A stretch of DNA of 64,000 nucleotides, taken from Chitinophaga ginsengisoli (lineage in GTDB: Bacteria > Bacteroidota > Bacteroidia > Chitinophagales > Chitinophagaceae). Location: positions 248,001 to 312,000 of the forward strand of contig NZ_PYGK01000001.1 of the NCBI RefSeq assembly GCF_003014595.1, in the 5' to 3' direction. The notes below the pieces were generated by a model. That model was not told where the DNA came from and made no database searches. It saw nothing but the letters and a program-made list of their open reading frames with translations. This document shows positions 1-8,597 of the stretch, piece after piece; the first letter of the stretch is position 1, and each line of letters starts with the position of its first letter. The position numbers and the translations under genes were made by a program.

Positions 1-537
1 CTGAAAAATATGGGCTATTCCGCGCTGGGCCTGGCATATATCACCCTTTCACTGGGGCTGCTGGTACATCTTTGCCTGAATTATGATACCATTCGCTTCA
101 CTGATACCGCCACAGGTACGGGTCCCGGCTGGCTGATCCCTTTACTGCTGATTGCCTTTATCTGGATCAACGATACGATGGCTTACATCGTCGGTTCCCT
201 GATAGGACGCACCCCTTTTGCCCCCACCATTTCACCTAAAAAGACTATAGAAGGTACAGTAGGAGGTATGATCCTGGCGGTTGCCGCCGCAGGCGTGTAT
301 GGCTATTTCTGGGGAAGAGAGTACCTGTCCCTGCAGCACTGGCTGGCACTGGCTGCTATTGCTGCTATTTTCGGTACAGCTGGCGATCTCATCGAGTCAA
401 AACTGAAGCGTATGGCGGGTGTGAAAGACTCCGGCAGCATCATGCCGGGTCATGGAGGATTTATGGACCGCTTTGATTCCCTGTTGCTGGCAGCTCCATT
501 TGCCTGGCTATATGTACATTTCTTTGCAATGATTTAA
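1..537 (+). CDS. cdsA: Phosphatidate cytidylyltransferase, C-terminal part (5' end outside window)
   Basis: This is the 3' part of a CTP:phosphatidate cytidylyltransferase, which makes CDP-diacylglycerol in the inner membrane for phospholipid synthesis. The frame is open to the left edge, so the true start lies upstream. Several hydrophobic membrane segments are visible. The C-terminus carries the CdsA signature: SKLKR, then KDSG, then PGHGGFMDRFD, with the acidic and His residues of the family pattern. The phosphatidylserine decarboxylase gene follows 25 bp downstream on the same strand, a natural pathway neighbour. Confidence is high for the family; only the N-terminal half is missing. Confidence 0.93.
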   Translation: MKNMGYSALGLAYITLSLGLLVHLCLNYDTIRFTDTATGTGPGWLIPLLLIAFIWINDTMAYIVGSLIGRTPFAPTISPKKTIEGTVGGMILAVAAAGVYGYFWGREYLSLQHWLALAAIAAIFGTAGDLIESKLKRMAGVKDSGSIMPGHGGFMDRFDSLLLAAPFAWLYVHFFAMI

Positions 538-562
538 CTTCGCATTAAATAACATAACAACA

Positions 563-1216
563 ATGAAGATCCATCGAGAAGGATTAGCTACCATTTTACT
601 GACCTTTGCTGTTCTTGCCCTGATTAACGGCGCCGTATTCTACTTTTTAGGACAGATGCCGCTGCTCTGCAGGATCGTGGCTGCCTTTTCCCTGGTACTG
701 TTCCTGTTTATCATTTCCTTCTTCCGTATTCCGAGCCGGGAAATGAAACTGGATGAATCCCTGGTAATTGCTCCCTGCGACGGTAAGGTAGTCGTGATTG
801 AAGAAACCTATGAGCCTGAGTACTTTAAAGACAAACGTCTGCAGGTTTCCATCTTTATGAGCCCTGCCAACGTACACGTGAACAGGAACCCCATCAGCGG
901 ACAGGTAAAATTGTCCCAGTATCATGCGGGTAAATACCTGGTAGCATGGCATCCAAAATCCTCTACGGAAAATGAACGCCATACCGTAGTGATTGGTAAT
1001 GGAAAAGCCGATATCCTGGTAAGGCAGATTGCCGGTGCATTAGCCCGCCGTATCGTGAATTACCTGAAACCCGGTATGCAGGTAACACAAAACGAGGAGC
1101 TGGGTTTCATTAAGTTCGGTTCCAGGGTGGATATCTACCTGCCGGTAGGCACCCAGGTGAATGTACAACTGGAACAGGTGGTACGTGGAGGTCAAACCGT
1201 GATTGCTACCATCTAA
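563..1216 (+). CDS. psd: Phosphatidylserine decarboxylase proenzyme
   Basis: A 217-residue pyruvoyl-dependent decarboxylase precursor that converts phosphatidylserine to phosphatidylethanolamine at the inner membrane. Two hydrophobic segments occupy about residues 10-55. The core follows with MSPANVHVNRNP and, near the C-terminus, IKFGSRVDIYLP. The Gly-Ser in FGSR is the expected self-cleavage site where Ser becomes the pyruvoyl group; this FGSR form and the short length are typical of the small archaeal/Bacteroidota-type Psd. It sits 25 bp after cdsA, probably in one transcript. ATG start at 563. Confidence 0.94.
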   Translation: MKIHREGLATILLTFAVLALINGAVFYFLGQMPLLCRIVAAFSLVLFLFIISFFRIPSREMKLDESLVIAPCDGKVVVIEETYEPEYFKDKRLQVSIFMSPANVHVNRNPISGQVKLSQYHAGKYLVAWHPKSSTENERHTVVIGNGKADILVRQIAGALARRIVNYLKPGMQVTQNEELGFIKFGSRVDIYLPVGTQVNVQLEQVVRGGQTVIATI

Positions 1217-1250
1217 TTGCTTATTTTTATCAGCATAAAACAGACTAGTC

Positions 1251-1478
1251 ATGAAAAAACTGATCTTAGGAGCGAGCGTCGTATTATTCTTCTCTGGTGC
1301 AGTATTCGCCCAGGACAAGACCAAAGAGGCTTCCTGCTGTAAAAAAGACAAAGCAAAAGGCGCCGCCTGCTGTAAGCAGCCCAGCAAAACTGCGGCACTG
1401 CGCACGGCTGCTGTAAAACAGGCAAAACCTGCACAACCAGCTACCGCGGCTACTGCAGCTAAACCATCTGGAAAATAG
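1251..1478 (+). CDS. Small secreted Cys/Lys-rich protein of unknown function
   Basis: A 75-residue protein with a clear signal peptide (MKKLILGASVVLFFSGAVFA, cleavage near AQD). The mature part is about 55 residues, Lys- and Ala-rich, with two Cys-Cys pairs in a repeated context (SCCKKDKAKG and ACCKQPSK), then a low-complexity Ala/Thr/Pro/Lys tail. I do not recognise a family. The paired cysteines could bind a soft metal or form disulfides in the periplasm, but this is only inference. It lies 34 bp after psd and is followed by a strong bidirectional terminator, which supports a real gene end. Confidence 0.6.
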   Translation: MKKLILGASVVLFFSGAVFAQDKTKEASCCKKDKAKGAACCKQPSKTAALRTAAVKQAKPAQPATAATAAKPSGK

Positions 1479-1493
1479 ATCATCAACAATAAC

Positions 1494-1542
1494 AGAAAGT
1501 CCCATCTTCATCAGCAGATCGCAGCAGAAGATGGGACTTTCT
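1494..1542. terminator. Bidirectional hairpin terminator
   Basis: A perfect 16-bp inverted repeat (arm AGAAAGTCCCATCTTC at 1494-1509, complement at 1527-1542) with a 17-nt loop lies between two convergent genes. Its A/T-rich outer ends give T-rich tails on both strands. Confidence 0.85.
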
Positions 1543-1562
1543 TATTTAGAACAGTTACTATT

Positions 1563-2261
1563 TTACAGGATGGTCGTCAGCTCATGCAGACTATTGATCA
1601 CATATGTCGGCTTCAGCTCTCCAGTAGCTGGTACCAGCGGATTGAAATATACCTGATCTATTCCCGCATTAAATGCCCCTATAATGTCAATATCCAGGGC
1701 GTCCCCGATCATAATACTGCTATCGGCCGTAGCGTCTGCCTTCGTGATGGCATAATCAAAGATCTCCCGGTATGGTTTCAGACTGCCTGCGGACTCAGAA
1801 GTGATCACATGTGTGAAAAAATGATCGATCCCTGAACTCTTCATCTTACGCAGCTGGGTTTCTTCAAAGCCATTGGTGATCATATGTATGGGATAATTCT
1901 TTGCTGCCAGGTATTCCAATACTTCTTTCGCATGTGGAAAAAGAGCTGTCTGGGTAGGCAATTCTTCCAGGAACTGGGTGCCCAGTGCTTCGCACAATTT
2001 CTCATCCCCGATCTTAAAATCCAGTAAGGTGAGACGGAAACGTTTACTGCGGAGATCATTCCGTGTGATAAACCCCTTGCGGAAACGATCCCAGAGCTTA
2101 TCGTTATGCACCATATACACTTTATGAAATTCCTTAAAGGATGGTACTCCGCGCCCCTCCAGGTTATGCGCGTGATACAGCTGCTCTAGTACCAGGTAGG
2201 CATTGGTCTCAAAATCCCATAGGGTGTGGTCCAGATCGAAAAATATATGCTTGTATTTCAT
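1563..2261 (-). CDS. yjjG: HAD-superfamily nucleotidase, YjjG type
   Basis: A 232-residue HAD hydrolase. Motif I is FFDLDHTLWD near the N-terminus (nucleophile Asp and acid/base Asp). Motif II is MITNG in the middle. Motif III/IV is SLKPYREIFDYA followed by MIGDALDIDIIGA. The length and the DLDHTLWDFETNA start match the YjjG/YfnB pyrimidine 5'-nucleotidase subfamily, which removes non-canonical nucleoside monophosphates. It is cytoplasmic, single-gene, and convergent with the small secreted protein gene. The exact substrate cannot be read from sequence. Confidence 0.85.
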   Translation of the reverse strand: MKYKHIFFDLDHTLWDFETNAYLVLEQLYHAHNLEGRGVPSFKEFHKVYMVHNDKLWDRFRKGFITRNDLRSKRFRLTLLDFKIGDEKLCEALGTQFLEELPTQTALFPHAKEVLEYLAAKNYPIHMITNGFEETQLRKMKSSGIDHFFTHVITSESAGSLKPYREIFDYAITKADATADSSIMIGDALDIDIIGAFNAGIDQVYFNPLVPATGELKPTYVINSLHELTTIL

Positions 2262-2287
2262 TTTGCTAGCACGTCCTTAATCAACTA

Positions 2288-2295
2288 CAAAGATA
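2288..2295 (-). promoter_or_regulatory. -7 promoter element (TATCTTTG) for the HAD gene
   Basis: On the minus strand TATCTTTG matches the Bacteroidota -7 consensus TAnnTTTG and lies 26 bp upstream of the HAD ATG. No TTG is seen at the ideal distance upstream, so this is a partial match. Confidence 0.45.
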
Positions 2296-2352
2296 CTCAT
2301 TACGTGGCGAAGCACATTTTTTACTATTTTCCGTCTCCCTTAATCATAAAAT

Positions 2353-3057
2353 ATGAACGCAGTAATTACTGGCGCCAGCAAAGGAATAGGAAAAGCAATT
2401 GCGGAAAAGCTGGCCAGAGAAGGATTTAACGTAGCCATCTGCGCCCGGAACGCAGGCCACCTGGAAAAGGCAGCAACAGATATCCAGGCGGCTAACGCCT
2501 CCATCAAAGTACTTGCCCGCTCTGTAGATATGGGTCAGAAAGCAGCAGTACTGGCATTCGCAGAAGAGATCAGGAATACTTTTAATACCGTTGACATACT
2601 GGTCAACAATGCCGGCATATTTATTCCGGGAGGTATGGGAGATCAGGAGGACGGATTACTGGAAAGTATGATGTCTGTGAATGTTTACAGTGCTTATCAC
2701 CTTACCCGACAGTTATTACCAGGCATGAAAGCGGCCAGGAAGGGGCATATCTTTAATATGTGCTCTACGGCCAGTTATACGTCATACCCCAATGGAGGGG
2801 CTTATAGTATCACAAAATTTGCTTTACTTGGCTTTTCCCGGAACCTGCGGGAGGAACTGAAACCTCATAACATAAAAGTGACCTCCCTGAGCCCCGGACC
2901 TACTTTAACTGCTTCCTGGGAAGGCTTCGATGCCCCTCCCGGCAGAATGATGGAGCCTGAAGATGTAGCAGACCTCTTATGGGGCGCTTATACACTGTCA
3001 AAACAGGCCGTTGTAGAGGAAGTTATCATGCGGCCAATGCTGGGCGACATTGCATAA
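2353..3057 (+). CDS. Short-chain dehydrogenase/reductase
   Basis: A 234-residue classical SDR. The NAD(P)-binding motif TGASKGIG is at residues 6-13, NNAG in the middle (DILVNNAGIF), the catalytic Ser in CSTASYTS, and the YxxxK motif as YSITK. The length and motif spacing are standard for a soluble cytoplasmic oxidoreductase. The substrate is unknown; the gene stands alone between a divergent HAD gene and batD. NADP preference is suggested by Arg/Lys residues in the first loops but is not certain. Confidence 0.88.
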   Translation: MNAVITGASKGIGKAIAEKLAREGFNVAICARNAGHLEKAATDIQAANASIKVLARSVDMGQKAAVLAFAEEIRNTFNTVDILVNNAGIFIPGGMGDQEDGLLESMMSVNVYSAYHLTRQLLPGMKAARKGHIFNMCSTASYTSYPNGGAYSITKFALLGFSRNLREELKPHNIKVTSLSPGPTLTASWEGFDAPPGRMMEPEDVADLLWGAYTLSKQAVVEEVIMRPMLGDIA

Positions 3058-3150
3058 ACCCTTTACCAGCAAGCACTTCCACCATTATATTGTTTATTTT
3101 TTTAACTAACTTTTAACTGGGTATTCAGCACCAACAGGGCTGGCTTTGGC

Positions 3151-3158
3151 TAAATTTG
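3151..3158 (+). promoter_or_regulatory. -7 promoter element (TAAATTTG) for batD
   Basis: TAAATTTG fits TAnnTTTG and ends 9 bp before the ATG at 3168. It implies a very short 5' leader and favours ATG 3168 over the TTG at 3156. Confidence 0.55.
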
Positions 3159-3167
3159 TTCTGCATT

Positions 3168-5150
3168 ATGAATGTCACTACTGTTAGTATAAAGAAGTTT
3201 GTATTATCCCTGCTACTTTGCCTGGGCGTAATCTCTTGCCTGCAGGCACAGGAATTCAGGTTCACTACCTCTGTCAGTAATAACAGGGTAGCACTGGATG
3301 AACCGTTCCAGATACAGTTCATGCTGGAAAATGCACCCAATGTTACCAGTTTCACGCCTCCGGCTTTCAATGATTTTGAAATACTGCAAGGCCCATCCCA
3401 GATGCAGGGTCAATCTATCATGAACGGCCGGCGCTCGGAATACATCGCACTTATCTATGTAATACAGGCTAAAAAGGTGGGTAATTTCACCCTTCCTGGT
3501 GCTACTGCCCGTTCAAACGGGAATGTAGTACGTTCCAACCCTGTTACGATAGAAGTGGTAAAAGGCAGCCGGGGTGCTTATCAGCAGGGCCCCCAGCAAT
3601 CAGCGCCACAAAGTGGATTCCCTCCCTCCAGGTCACAGCGCCAGCAACAGCAGCAGGACGAAATGGAAGGGGTGCTGAGGAATGGAGAAGACGTCAATGC
3701 GAAACTGCGTAAAAATATCTTTGTAAAAGTTGATGTAGATAAGACCTCTTTATACGAAGGAGAGCAGCTGACAGCGACCTATAAGCTGTACACCCGCCTC
3801 CCCACAAACTCCAGCGTTACCAAGGTTCCGGCGTTTAAAGGATTTTCCGCAAAAGATATTGAACTGCCCAATCCCCCACAGGCGTCTGAAGAAATAGTGA
3901 ACGGTATGCGTTTTAAGGTGTTCACCATCCGTAAAACACTGCTGTTCCCTTTACAGTCAGGCACCCTGGAACTGGATCCTGTGGAAGTGGACAACCACGT
4001 AAAACTGGTTAAACTTGTCAAAAATGGTAACAAGAAGTCCCGTGATCCTTTTGCAGACCTTTTCAATGATCCCAATGCTAAAGATCCCTTCGATGATCCT
4101 TTCTTTGACGACTTTTTCAACCGTCCGGAAGTAACCTACGAAGATGTTCCTTATAAAGTCCAGACAGCACCGTTGAGGGTAACCGTTAAGCCGCTTCCTG
4201 TAGATAACCGTCCGGCTAGTTTTACAGGCGCTGTGGGTAAATTCAACATGACTGCGGCCATCGACAAGCGGAACCTTACCACAGACGATGCGCTCACACT
4301 GAAAGTTGTGGTATCCGGACAGGGAAATGTAAACCTGCTGAATGGTCCAAAAGTGGAGATACCAGCTGCCTTTGAAAAATATGATCCTAAAGTAAGCGAC
4401 AATATTGAGAAGAACAGCAATCCGCTGTCCGGCTCCCGTCAGTTTGAATATGTGCTGATGCCCCTTGAAGCTGGCGACCAGACCATTCCTGCGGTAGAAT
4501 TTTCCTACTTCGATGTAGCTTCCAATAGTTACAAATCCGTCCGTTCGGAACCGTTTTCCGTACACGTCACTCCCGGAAAACAGACCAAACGGGATAAAGA
4601 AGACTTCAGCGCGAACAGGAATACCATTACGTCTAACTACAATGGCGTACTCAATTGGGTGAAACAAGGCAGATTCCTGCTCGTCAACCCATTGTTTTAC
4701 ATATTGCTGCTGATTCCTGTTTTATTACTGGTGGCAGCCATGGTATATCGCCGCAGGCTGAATTATCAGCAGAATAACGCAGCGTTCCTCAAACATCGTT
4801 ATGCCAACAAGGTAGCCCTGAAAAGGCTGGAACTGGCGGCCCGTTACCTGAAGGAAGGAAAAGACAAGGCTTTCTATGAAGAGACTTCCCGCGCTATATG
4901 GGGGTATCTCAGTAATAAATTGCATGTTCCTTTTGCAGACCTCAGTAAACAGCTGATACAGGATAAACTTACCCAGCAACAGGTGAGTGTACAATACACC
5001 GCTCAGTTGTTCGATCTGCTGGATGATTGTGAAATGGCGCTGTATACACCTATGCATAACAACGATAAAATGCAGGGTACTTATCAGCAGGCCGTAACAG
5101 TGATCAGCCGTCTGGAAGATGAACTGCAACGTGCAAAAAGTGTCGTGTAA
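3168..5150 (+). CDS. batD: BatD family protein (Bacteroides aerotolerance)
   Basis: A 660-residue secreted/membrane protein of the BatD family. It has an N-terminal signal peptide (about residues 1-28, ending near LQAQ), long beta-rich Ig-like repeats, a Gln-rich linker (residues 140-160), an Asp-rich linker (DPFADLFNDPNAKDPFDDP), a transmembrane segment about residue 505-530 (PLFYILLLIPVLLLVAAMVY), and a cytoplasmic helical tail. Bat proteins are linked to oxygen tolerance and envelope integrity in Bacteroides, but the biochemical function is unclear. batE follows 12 bp downstream. batA, batB and batC, usually directly upstream, are not here: an SDR gene occupies that place. Confidence 0.88.
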   Translation: MNVTTVSIKKFVLSLLLCLGVISCLQAQEFRFTTSVSNNRVALDEPFQIQFMLENAPNVTSFTPPAFNDFEILQGPSQMQGQSIMNGRRSEYIALIYVIQAKKVGNFTLPGATARSNGNVVRSNPVTIEVVKGSRGAYQQGPQQSAPQSGFPPSRSQRQQQQQDEMEGVLRNGEDVNAKLRKNIFVKVDVDKTSLYEGEQLTATYKLYTRLPTNSSVTKVPAFKGFSAKDIELPNPPQASEEIVNGMRFKVFTIRKTLLFPLQSGTLELDPVEVDNHVKLVKLVKNGNKKSRDPFADLFNDPNAKDPFDDPFFDDFFNRPEVTYEDVPYKVQTAPLRVTVKPLPVDNRPASFTGAVGKFNMTAAIDKRNLTTDDALTLKVVVSGQGNVNLLNGPKVEIPAAFEKYDPKVSDNIEKNSNPLSGSRQFEYVLMPLEAGDQTIPAVEFSYFDVASNSYKSVRSEPFSVHVTPGKQTKRDKEDFSANRNTITSNYNGVLNWVKQGRFLLVNPLFYILLLIPVLLLVAAMVYRRRLNYQQNNAAFLKHRYANKVALKRLELAARYLKEGKDKAFYEETSRAIWGYLSNKLHVPFADLSKQLIQDKLTQQQVSVQYTAQLFDLLDDCEMALYTPMHNNDKMQGTYQQAVTVISRLEDELQRAKSVV

Positions 5151-5162
5151 ACCCAGCTAACT

Positions 5163-5924
5163 ATGAAAAAAATATTAACAGCGCTCTGTGCCCTCTTTCT
5201 GCTGGTATACAACGTTTCAGCTGCAGGTCCGGTACAGCAGCAACAGTTTGACAAGGCCAATCAGCTTTACAAAGAGAAGCAATACACGGAAGCCGCCGGT
5301 ATTTATCAGCAGCTCATCGACGAAGGCTATTACCAGCCACAGTTGTTCATGAACGCCGGCAATGCTTATTATAAGGCCAACAGGACCGGCCTTGCCATCT
5401 ATAATTATGAAAAAGCCCTTGAGAAGGATCCCTTTAATAAATCCGTCATACACAATCTGTCTGTTGCCAATCAAAGGGTCGAAGGATATGTAAATGACCT
5501 CCCCTTGCTGTTTTTCCAACAATGGTGGCTACACATACAACATTTCCACAGTCCCAATGGCTGGGCTATGGGCGCGGTTATTTTCTTCTGGCTGCTGATA
5601 GCTGGCGTCATTGCCCTGCTGCTCATACCCGCTTTTAAACCTGCATTGTTACGGTGGGTCACAGGAGTGGCCACAGTGCTGTTCTTCTTCTACCTGACCA
5701 TCGGCATCAGTACTTACGTTATTGCCAATGGGCACCACGAGGGTATCATCATGGGTAGTGCAGTGAAGGTAAAAGCAGCGCCAGACCAGGAAAGTAAAGA
5801 TATGTTCGAACTGCACGAAGGCGTAAAAGTGCAGGTAACTGACGCAACACAGGAATATTGTAAAATATTGCTACCGGATGGCAAGACCGGTTGGCTCGCT
5901 TGTGCAGAGATCAGGAGGTTGTAG
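5163..5924 (+). CDS. batE: BatE-like TPR/SH3 membrane protein
   Basis: A 253-residue protein: signal peptide (residues 1-20), two TPR-like repeats (about 25-95; FDKANQLYKEKQYTEAAGIY and NAGNAYYKANRTGLAIYNYE), two transmembrane helices (about 137-160 and 166-185), then a C-terminal bacterial SH3-like domain (VKVKAAPD to GKTGWLACAEIRRL). This order is that of BatE. It is probably translationally linked to batD. The TPRs suggest a protein-interaction role in the periplasm with the other Bat components. Confidence 0.85.
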   Translation: MKKILTALCALFLLVYNVSAAGPVQQQQFDKANQLYKEKQYTEAAGIYQQLIDEGYYQPQLFMNAGNAYYKANRTGLAIYNYEKALEKDPFNKSVIHNLSVANQRVEGYVNDLPLLFFQQWWLHIQHFHSPNGWAMGAVIFFWLLIAGVIALLLIPAFKPALLRWVTGVATVLFFFYLTIGISTYVIANGHHEGIIMGSAVKVKAAPDQESKDMFELHEGVKVQVTDATQEYCKILLPDGKTGWLACAEIRRL

Positions 5925-5931
5925 GCAAGCT

Positions 5932-5991
5932 GCAAACTACAGGCTACAGGCGTATAGGGTACGCCCTCATCTCCTGAAGCCTGTAGTTTGC
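5932..5991. terminator. Bidirectional terminator between batE and the LytTR gene
   Basis: Perfect 14-bp arms GCAAACTACAGGCT (5932-5945) and complement (5978-5991), with a smaller inner hairpin (GGCGTA/TACGCC) in the loop. It lies between convergent genes, overlapping the last codons of the minus-strand regulator gene by little or nothing. Confidence 0.7.
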
Positions 5992-5994
5992 GGT

Positions 5995-6738
5995 TTAAAG
6001 CTTTTCGATCCTGTCCATAAACTCCTGCTTACGTTGACGGGAAACGGGTATACAACTGCCGTCAGTCATAATGATATCTCCACCATCGCCTTTGATATAC
6101 CTGTCCATATAATTCAGATTAACCAGATAACTGTGATGTACCCTGAAAAACCCTTTATTCTTCAGTAAGCTTTCCACTTCTTTTAATGAACGACATACCG
6201 ATGCCGGTTCCGCGCCATTGACCAGATGGATGCAGGTGCTTTCCCCTTCAGCCACACAATAAAGAATATCCTTTACCAGCAACATTCTCAGGCCTTCCGG
6301 ACAGGGAAGCGCCAGTCTTTCTCCCGGGTACAGATGTTGGTGCAGAAATTCCATCAGGGCATCTGTTTTGTCCTCCTTCTGCCGTTGCCGCATCATGGCT
6401 TTGTCAACAGCATCTACCAGGTCTTCCCGGACAATTGGCTTAAGCAGATAATCCAGTGCATTATGGCGGATAGCTTCCAGCGCATAATGATCGTATGAAG
6501 TAGTTACAATAACAGAAAAGGAGGCATCCCTGCAGGCCTGCAGGACCTCAAATCCATTCAATCCCGGCATTTCCACATCCAGGAATAGAAGATCAGGTTG
6601 ATATTTTTCGATTGCCTCCAATGCAGAGATCCCATCAGCGCAAACGGCCACTATGTTAACTGCAGGGCAATGCTTCTCAAGCAAAAGCTTTAAGACGCTT
6701 CGGCTGAGTTTTTCATCATCCACGATAATGGTGCGCAT
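5995..6738 (-). CDS. LytTR-family response regulator
   Basis: A 247-residue regulator: N-terminal receiver domain (residues 1-120) with acidic pair VDDE, phosphoacceptor Asp in LLFLDVEMPG and conserved Lys in YLLKPI; then a LytTR DNA-binding domain (about 150-247) with GFFRVHHSYLVNLNYMDRY and IPVSRQRKQEF. LytTR regulators bind imperfect direct repeats and are normally driven by LytS-like kinases; one such kinase gene lies 135 bp upstream on the same strand. The receiver looks fully functional. Confidence 0.92.
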   Translation of the reverse strand: MRTIIVDDEKLSRSVLKLLLEKHCPAVNIVAVCADGISALEAIEKYQPDLLFLDVEMPGLNGFEVLQACRDASFSVIVTTSYDHYALEAIRHNALDYLLKPIVREDLVDAVDKAMMRQRQKEDKTDALMEFLHQHLYPGERLALPCPEGLRMLLVKDILYCVAEGESTCIHLVNGAEPASVCRSLKEVESLLKNKGFFRVHHSYLVNLNYMDRYIKGDGGDIIMTDGSCIPVSRQRKQEFMDRIEKL

Positions 6739-6873
6739 GTTTTTCTAATTCTTGTCCCCAAAAGACTCTCCCTCAGTCAGCATAAGAAAGCATAGGCGAG
6801 AGTCTGATATAATATACAAATATTCTATGTAAAGATGTGAAAGTTTATTTTAGGCAGATGCTGTTTTTATATA

Positions 6874-7671
6874 TTACATTACGGCTTCTCTGGAGGCCAT
6901 CTGCTGCATACTAATTATAACAAGATGACCGCTTGGTTGTTGCATTTCATTATAAAGTTCCCGCTCTGTAATACCTGAACGCATATTATACTGCTCATTA
7001 ATGGCTTCCAGCCTGGCGGTAGCAATAGTAATGCCCTGGGAGAGATGGGTATCTTCTGCCGGTGGCCCCTGGTTGATGCCATTGTCCTCGATCCGGACGG
7101 AAATCATTTCATCCTCCCGGCTGATCCTGATCCGCAGGCAACCTCCTGTCTTGGTAGGACGTAACAGCAATCTGCGCCAGATGGCCTCCTGGATATAGGG
7201 TTGAATAATAAGAGGGGGTACAAAGGTGAGTTGCTGAAATACATCGGGGGTAACTTCCAGCTCATAGTCAAACTGGGTGCCGAAGCGGAGCTGTTCCAGC
7301 TGCAAATACAGCTCCAGCGCCTCTATATCCTCTTCCAGGTTGACCCATTCGCGGTTACAGTTCCGGATAATAAGGCGCATCAGACGTGCAAAACGCGTCA
7401 GATAGAGGGAAGCCAGATCGGTACTGGTGGTAAGGATGTAATGATGAATAGCGTTGAGGCTATTAAAGATAAAATGAGGATCCATCTGTGCCTGGAATGC
7501 ATGCATTTCCAGGTATACCAGCTGCTGTTGCCTGCTTATCTCTTTCGTTGAAGTCTGCCTTATATGCCTTTCACGTAAATAGAACACACAGCAGATCATA
7601 ATCAAACTCAACAGAAAAAACACCCAGTACGGCCAACCTACTGCATTGAGTATGTTAGAGCAAAGAACCAA
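6874..7671 (-). CDS. LytS-like histidine kinase with degenerate ATP-binding N-box
   Basis: A 265-residue His_kinase-family (LytS/YehU type) protein with one N-terminal membrane helix (residues 13-33), a dimerisation/phosphoacceptor helix with His in QAQMDPHFIFNSLNA, and a GHKL ATPase-like domain. The N-box, normally QPFVENAIWHGL in this family, reads QPYIQEAIWRRL: the Mg-binding Asn is Glu and the His-Gly pair is Arg-Arg. DNG of the G1 box remains. The start is a TTG at 7671; an in-frame stop lies 12 bp upstream, so no longer N-terminus is possible. It pairs with the LytTR regulator downstream. It may be a pseudokinase or a decaying gene. Confidence 0.8.
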   Translation of the reverse strand: MVLCSNILNAVGWPYWVFFLLSLIMICCVFYLRERHIRQTSTKEISRQQQLVYLEMHAFQAQMDPHFIFNSLNAIHHYILTTSTDLASLYLTRFARLMRLIIRNCNREWVNLEEDIEALELYLQLEQLRFGTQFDYELEVTPDVFQQLTFVPPLIIQPYIQEAIWRRLLLRPTKTGGCLRIRISREDEMISVRIEDNGINQGPPAEDTHLSQGITIATARLEAINEQYNMRSGITERELYNEMQQPSGHLVIISMQQMASREAVM

Positions 7672-7866
7672 AATTGAAAAGGTTTACGAAAGGATACAAA
7701 TTATAAGCACCTCACAAAGTCGCACAATCCTGATAGCACGATACAAACGGAGTTAAGACCGGTGCTAAATATCCGTCAAATCTGGTTCCCGGGAAAGGGG
7801 CAATTAATACAAGGCAGCATTTGCAGAACAACCGGGGGAAAACAAAGGGTAAACGGCGGCCAATGG

Positions 7867-8574
7867 CTATTCGGTAAACTTGTATCCCACTCCTCTTACT
7901 GAGTGAAAATACCTGGAATTCCGGCTGTCCTCTTCAAAATATTTACGGAAATTGAGAATAAAGTTGTCAATCGTACGGGTGGTAGGGTACACATTATACC
8001 CCCATACTACCTGCAGGATCTTTTCACGGGTCACTACCTCCCCCTTATTTTCGATGAGCAGTTTCAGCAACATCGTTTCTTTCTTGCTCAGTTCATAGTG
8101 TTTTCCGTCTTTACCGATGCATTCCTGCGCGGCAAAGTCGATCTCATTGCTACCGAAACGGTATACAGAAGATACACTGTCCTTATCCTGTATGCGTTTG
8201 TTTTTAACGATCAGTTTTTCTACCCGCAACAACAGTTCTTCCAGGTTGAAGGGCTTAGTCATATAATCGTCCCCGCCTTTCTTCAGGCCCAATACACGGT
8301 CTGCACTGCTGTTCTTCGCACTGAGGAACAGGATCGGCACTTCATTATTCTGGATACGGATGTTCTCACAAACGGCAATACCGTCCATTTCCGGCAGCAT
8401 GATATCCAGGATGATCAGGTCAAAATATTCGTTCTTTACCGCCTTTAAAGCGGCGGTGCCATTATCTACAGCTGTTACTTCATATCCCTCCAGCTCCAGG
8501 TTCAGTTTCAGGGCTTCCTGGAGGTTTTCTTCGTCCTCTACCAGTAGTATGGATGCTTTAGTAGCTTCCTTCAT
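7867..8574 (-). CDS. OmpR-family response regulator
   Basis: A 235-residue two-component regulator. The receiver (residues 8-125) has VEDEE, phosphoacceptor Asp in LIILDIMLPEMDG, and Lys in MTKPF. A winged-helix DNA-binding domain follows (about 140-235) with GEVVTREKILQVVWG and RYFHSVRGVGYKF. It is encoded 23 bp after the histidine kinase gene and forms the last gene of the yicC-gldH-kinase-regulator run. It likely binds tandem direct repeats; its targets are not evident in this window. Confidence 0.93.
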   Translation of the reverse strand: MKEATKASILLVEDEENLQEALKLNLELEGYEVTAVDNGTAALKAVKNEYFDLIILDIMLPEMDGIAVCENIRIQNNEVPILFLSAKNSSADRVLGLKKGGDDYMTKPFNLEELLLRVEKLIVKNKRIQDKDSVSSVYRFGSNEIDFAAQECIGKDGKHYELSKKETMLLKLLIENKGEVVTREKILQVVWGYNVYPTTRTIDNFILNFRKYFEEDSRNSRYFHSVRGVGYKFTE

Positions 8575-8597
8575 AGTTAATAGTTGCTATCGCTAAT

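Noticed and set aside
7672..7866. Missing 5' part of the LytS-like kinase by frameshift
   Set aside because: An in-frame stop lies 12 bp upstream and the other frames show no membrane or sensor sequence; too short for the usual N-terminal domain.
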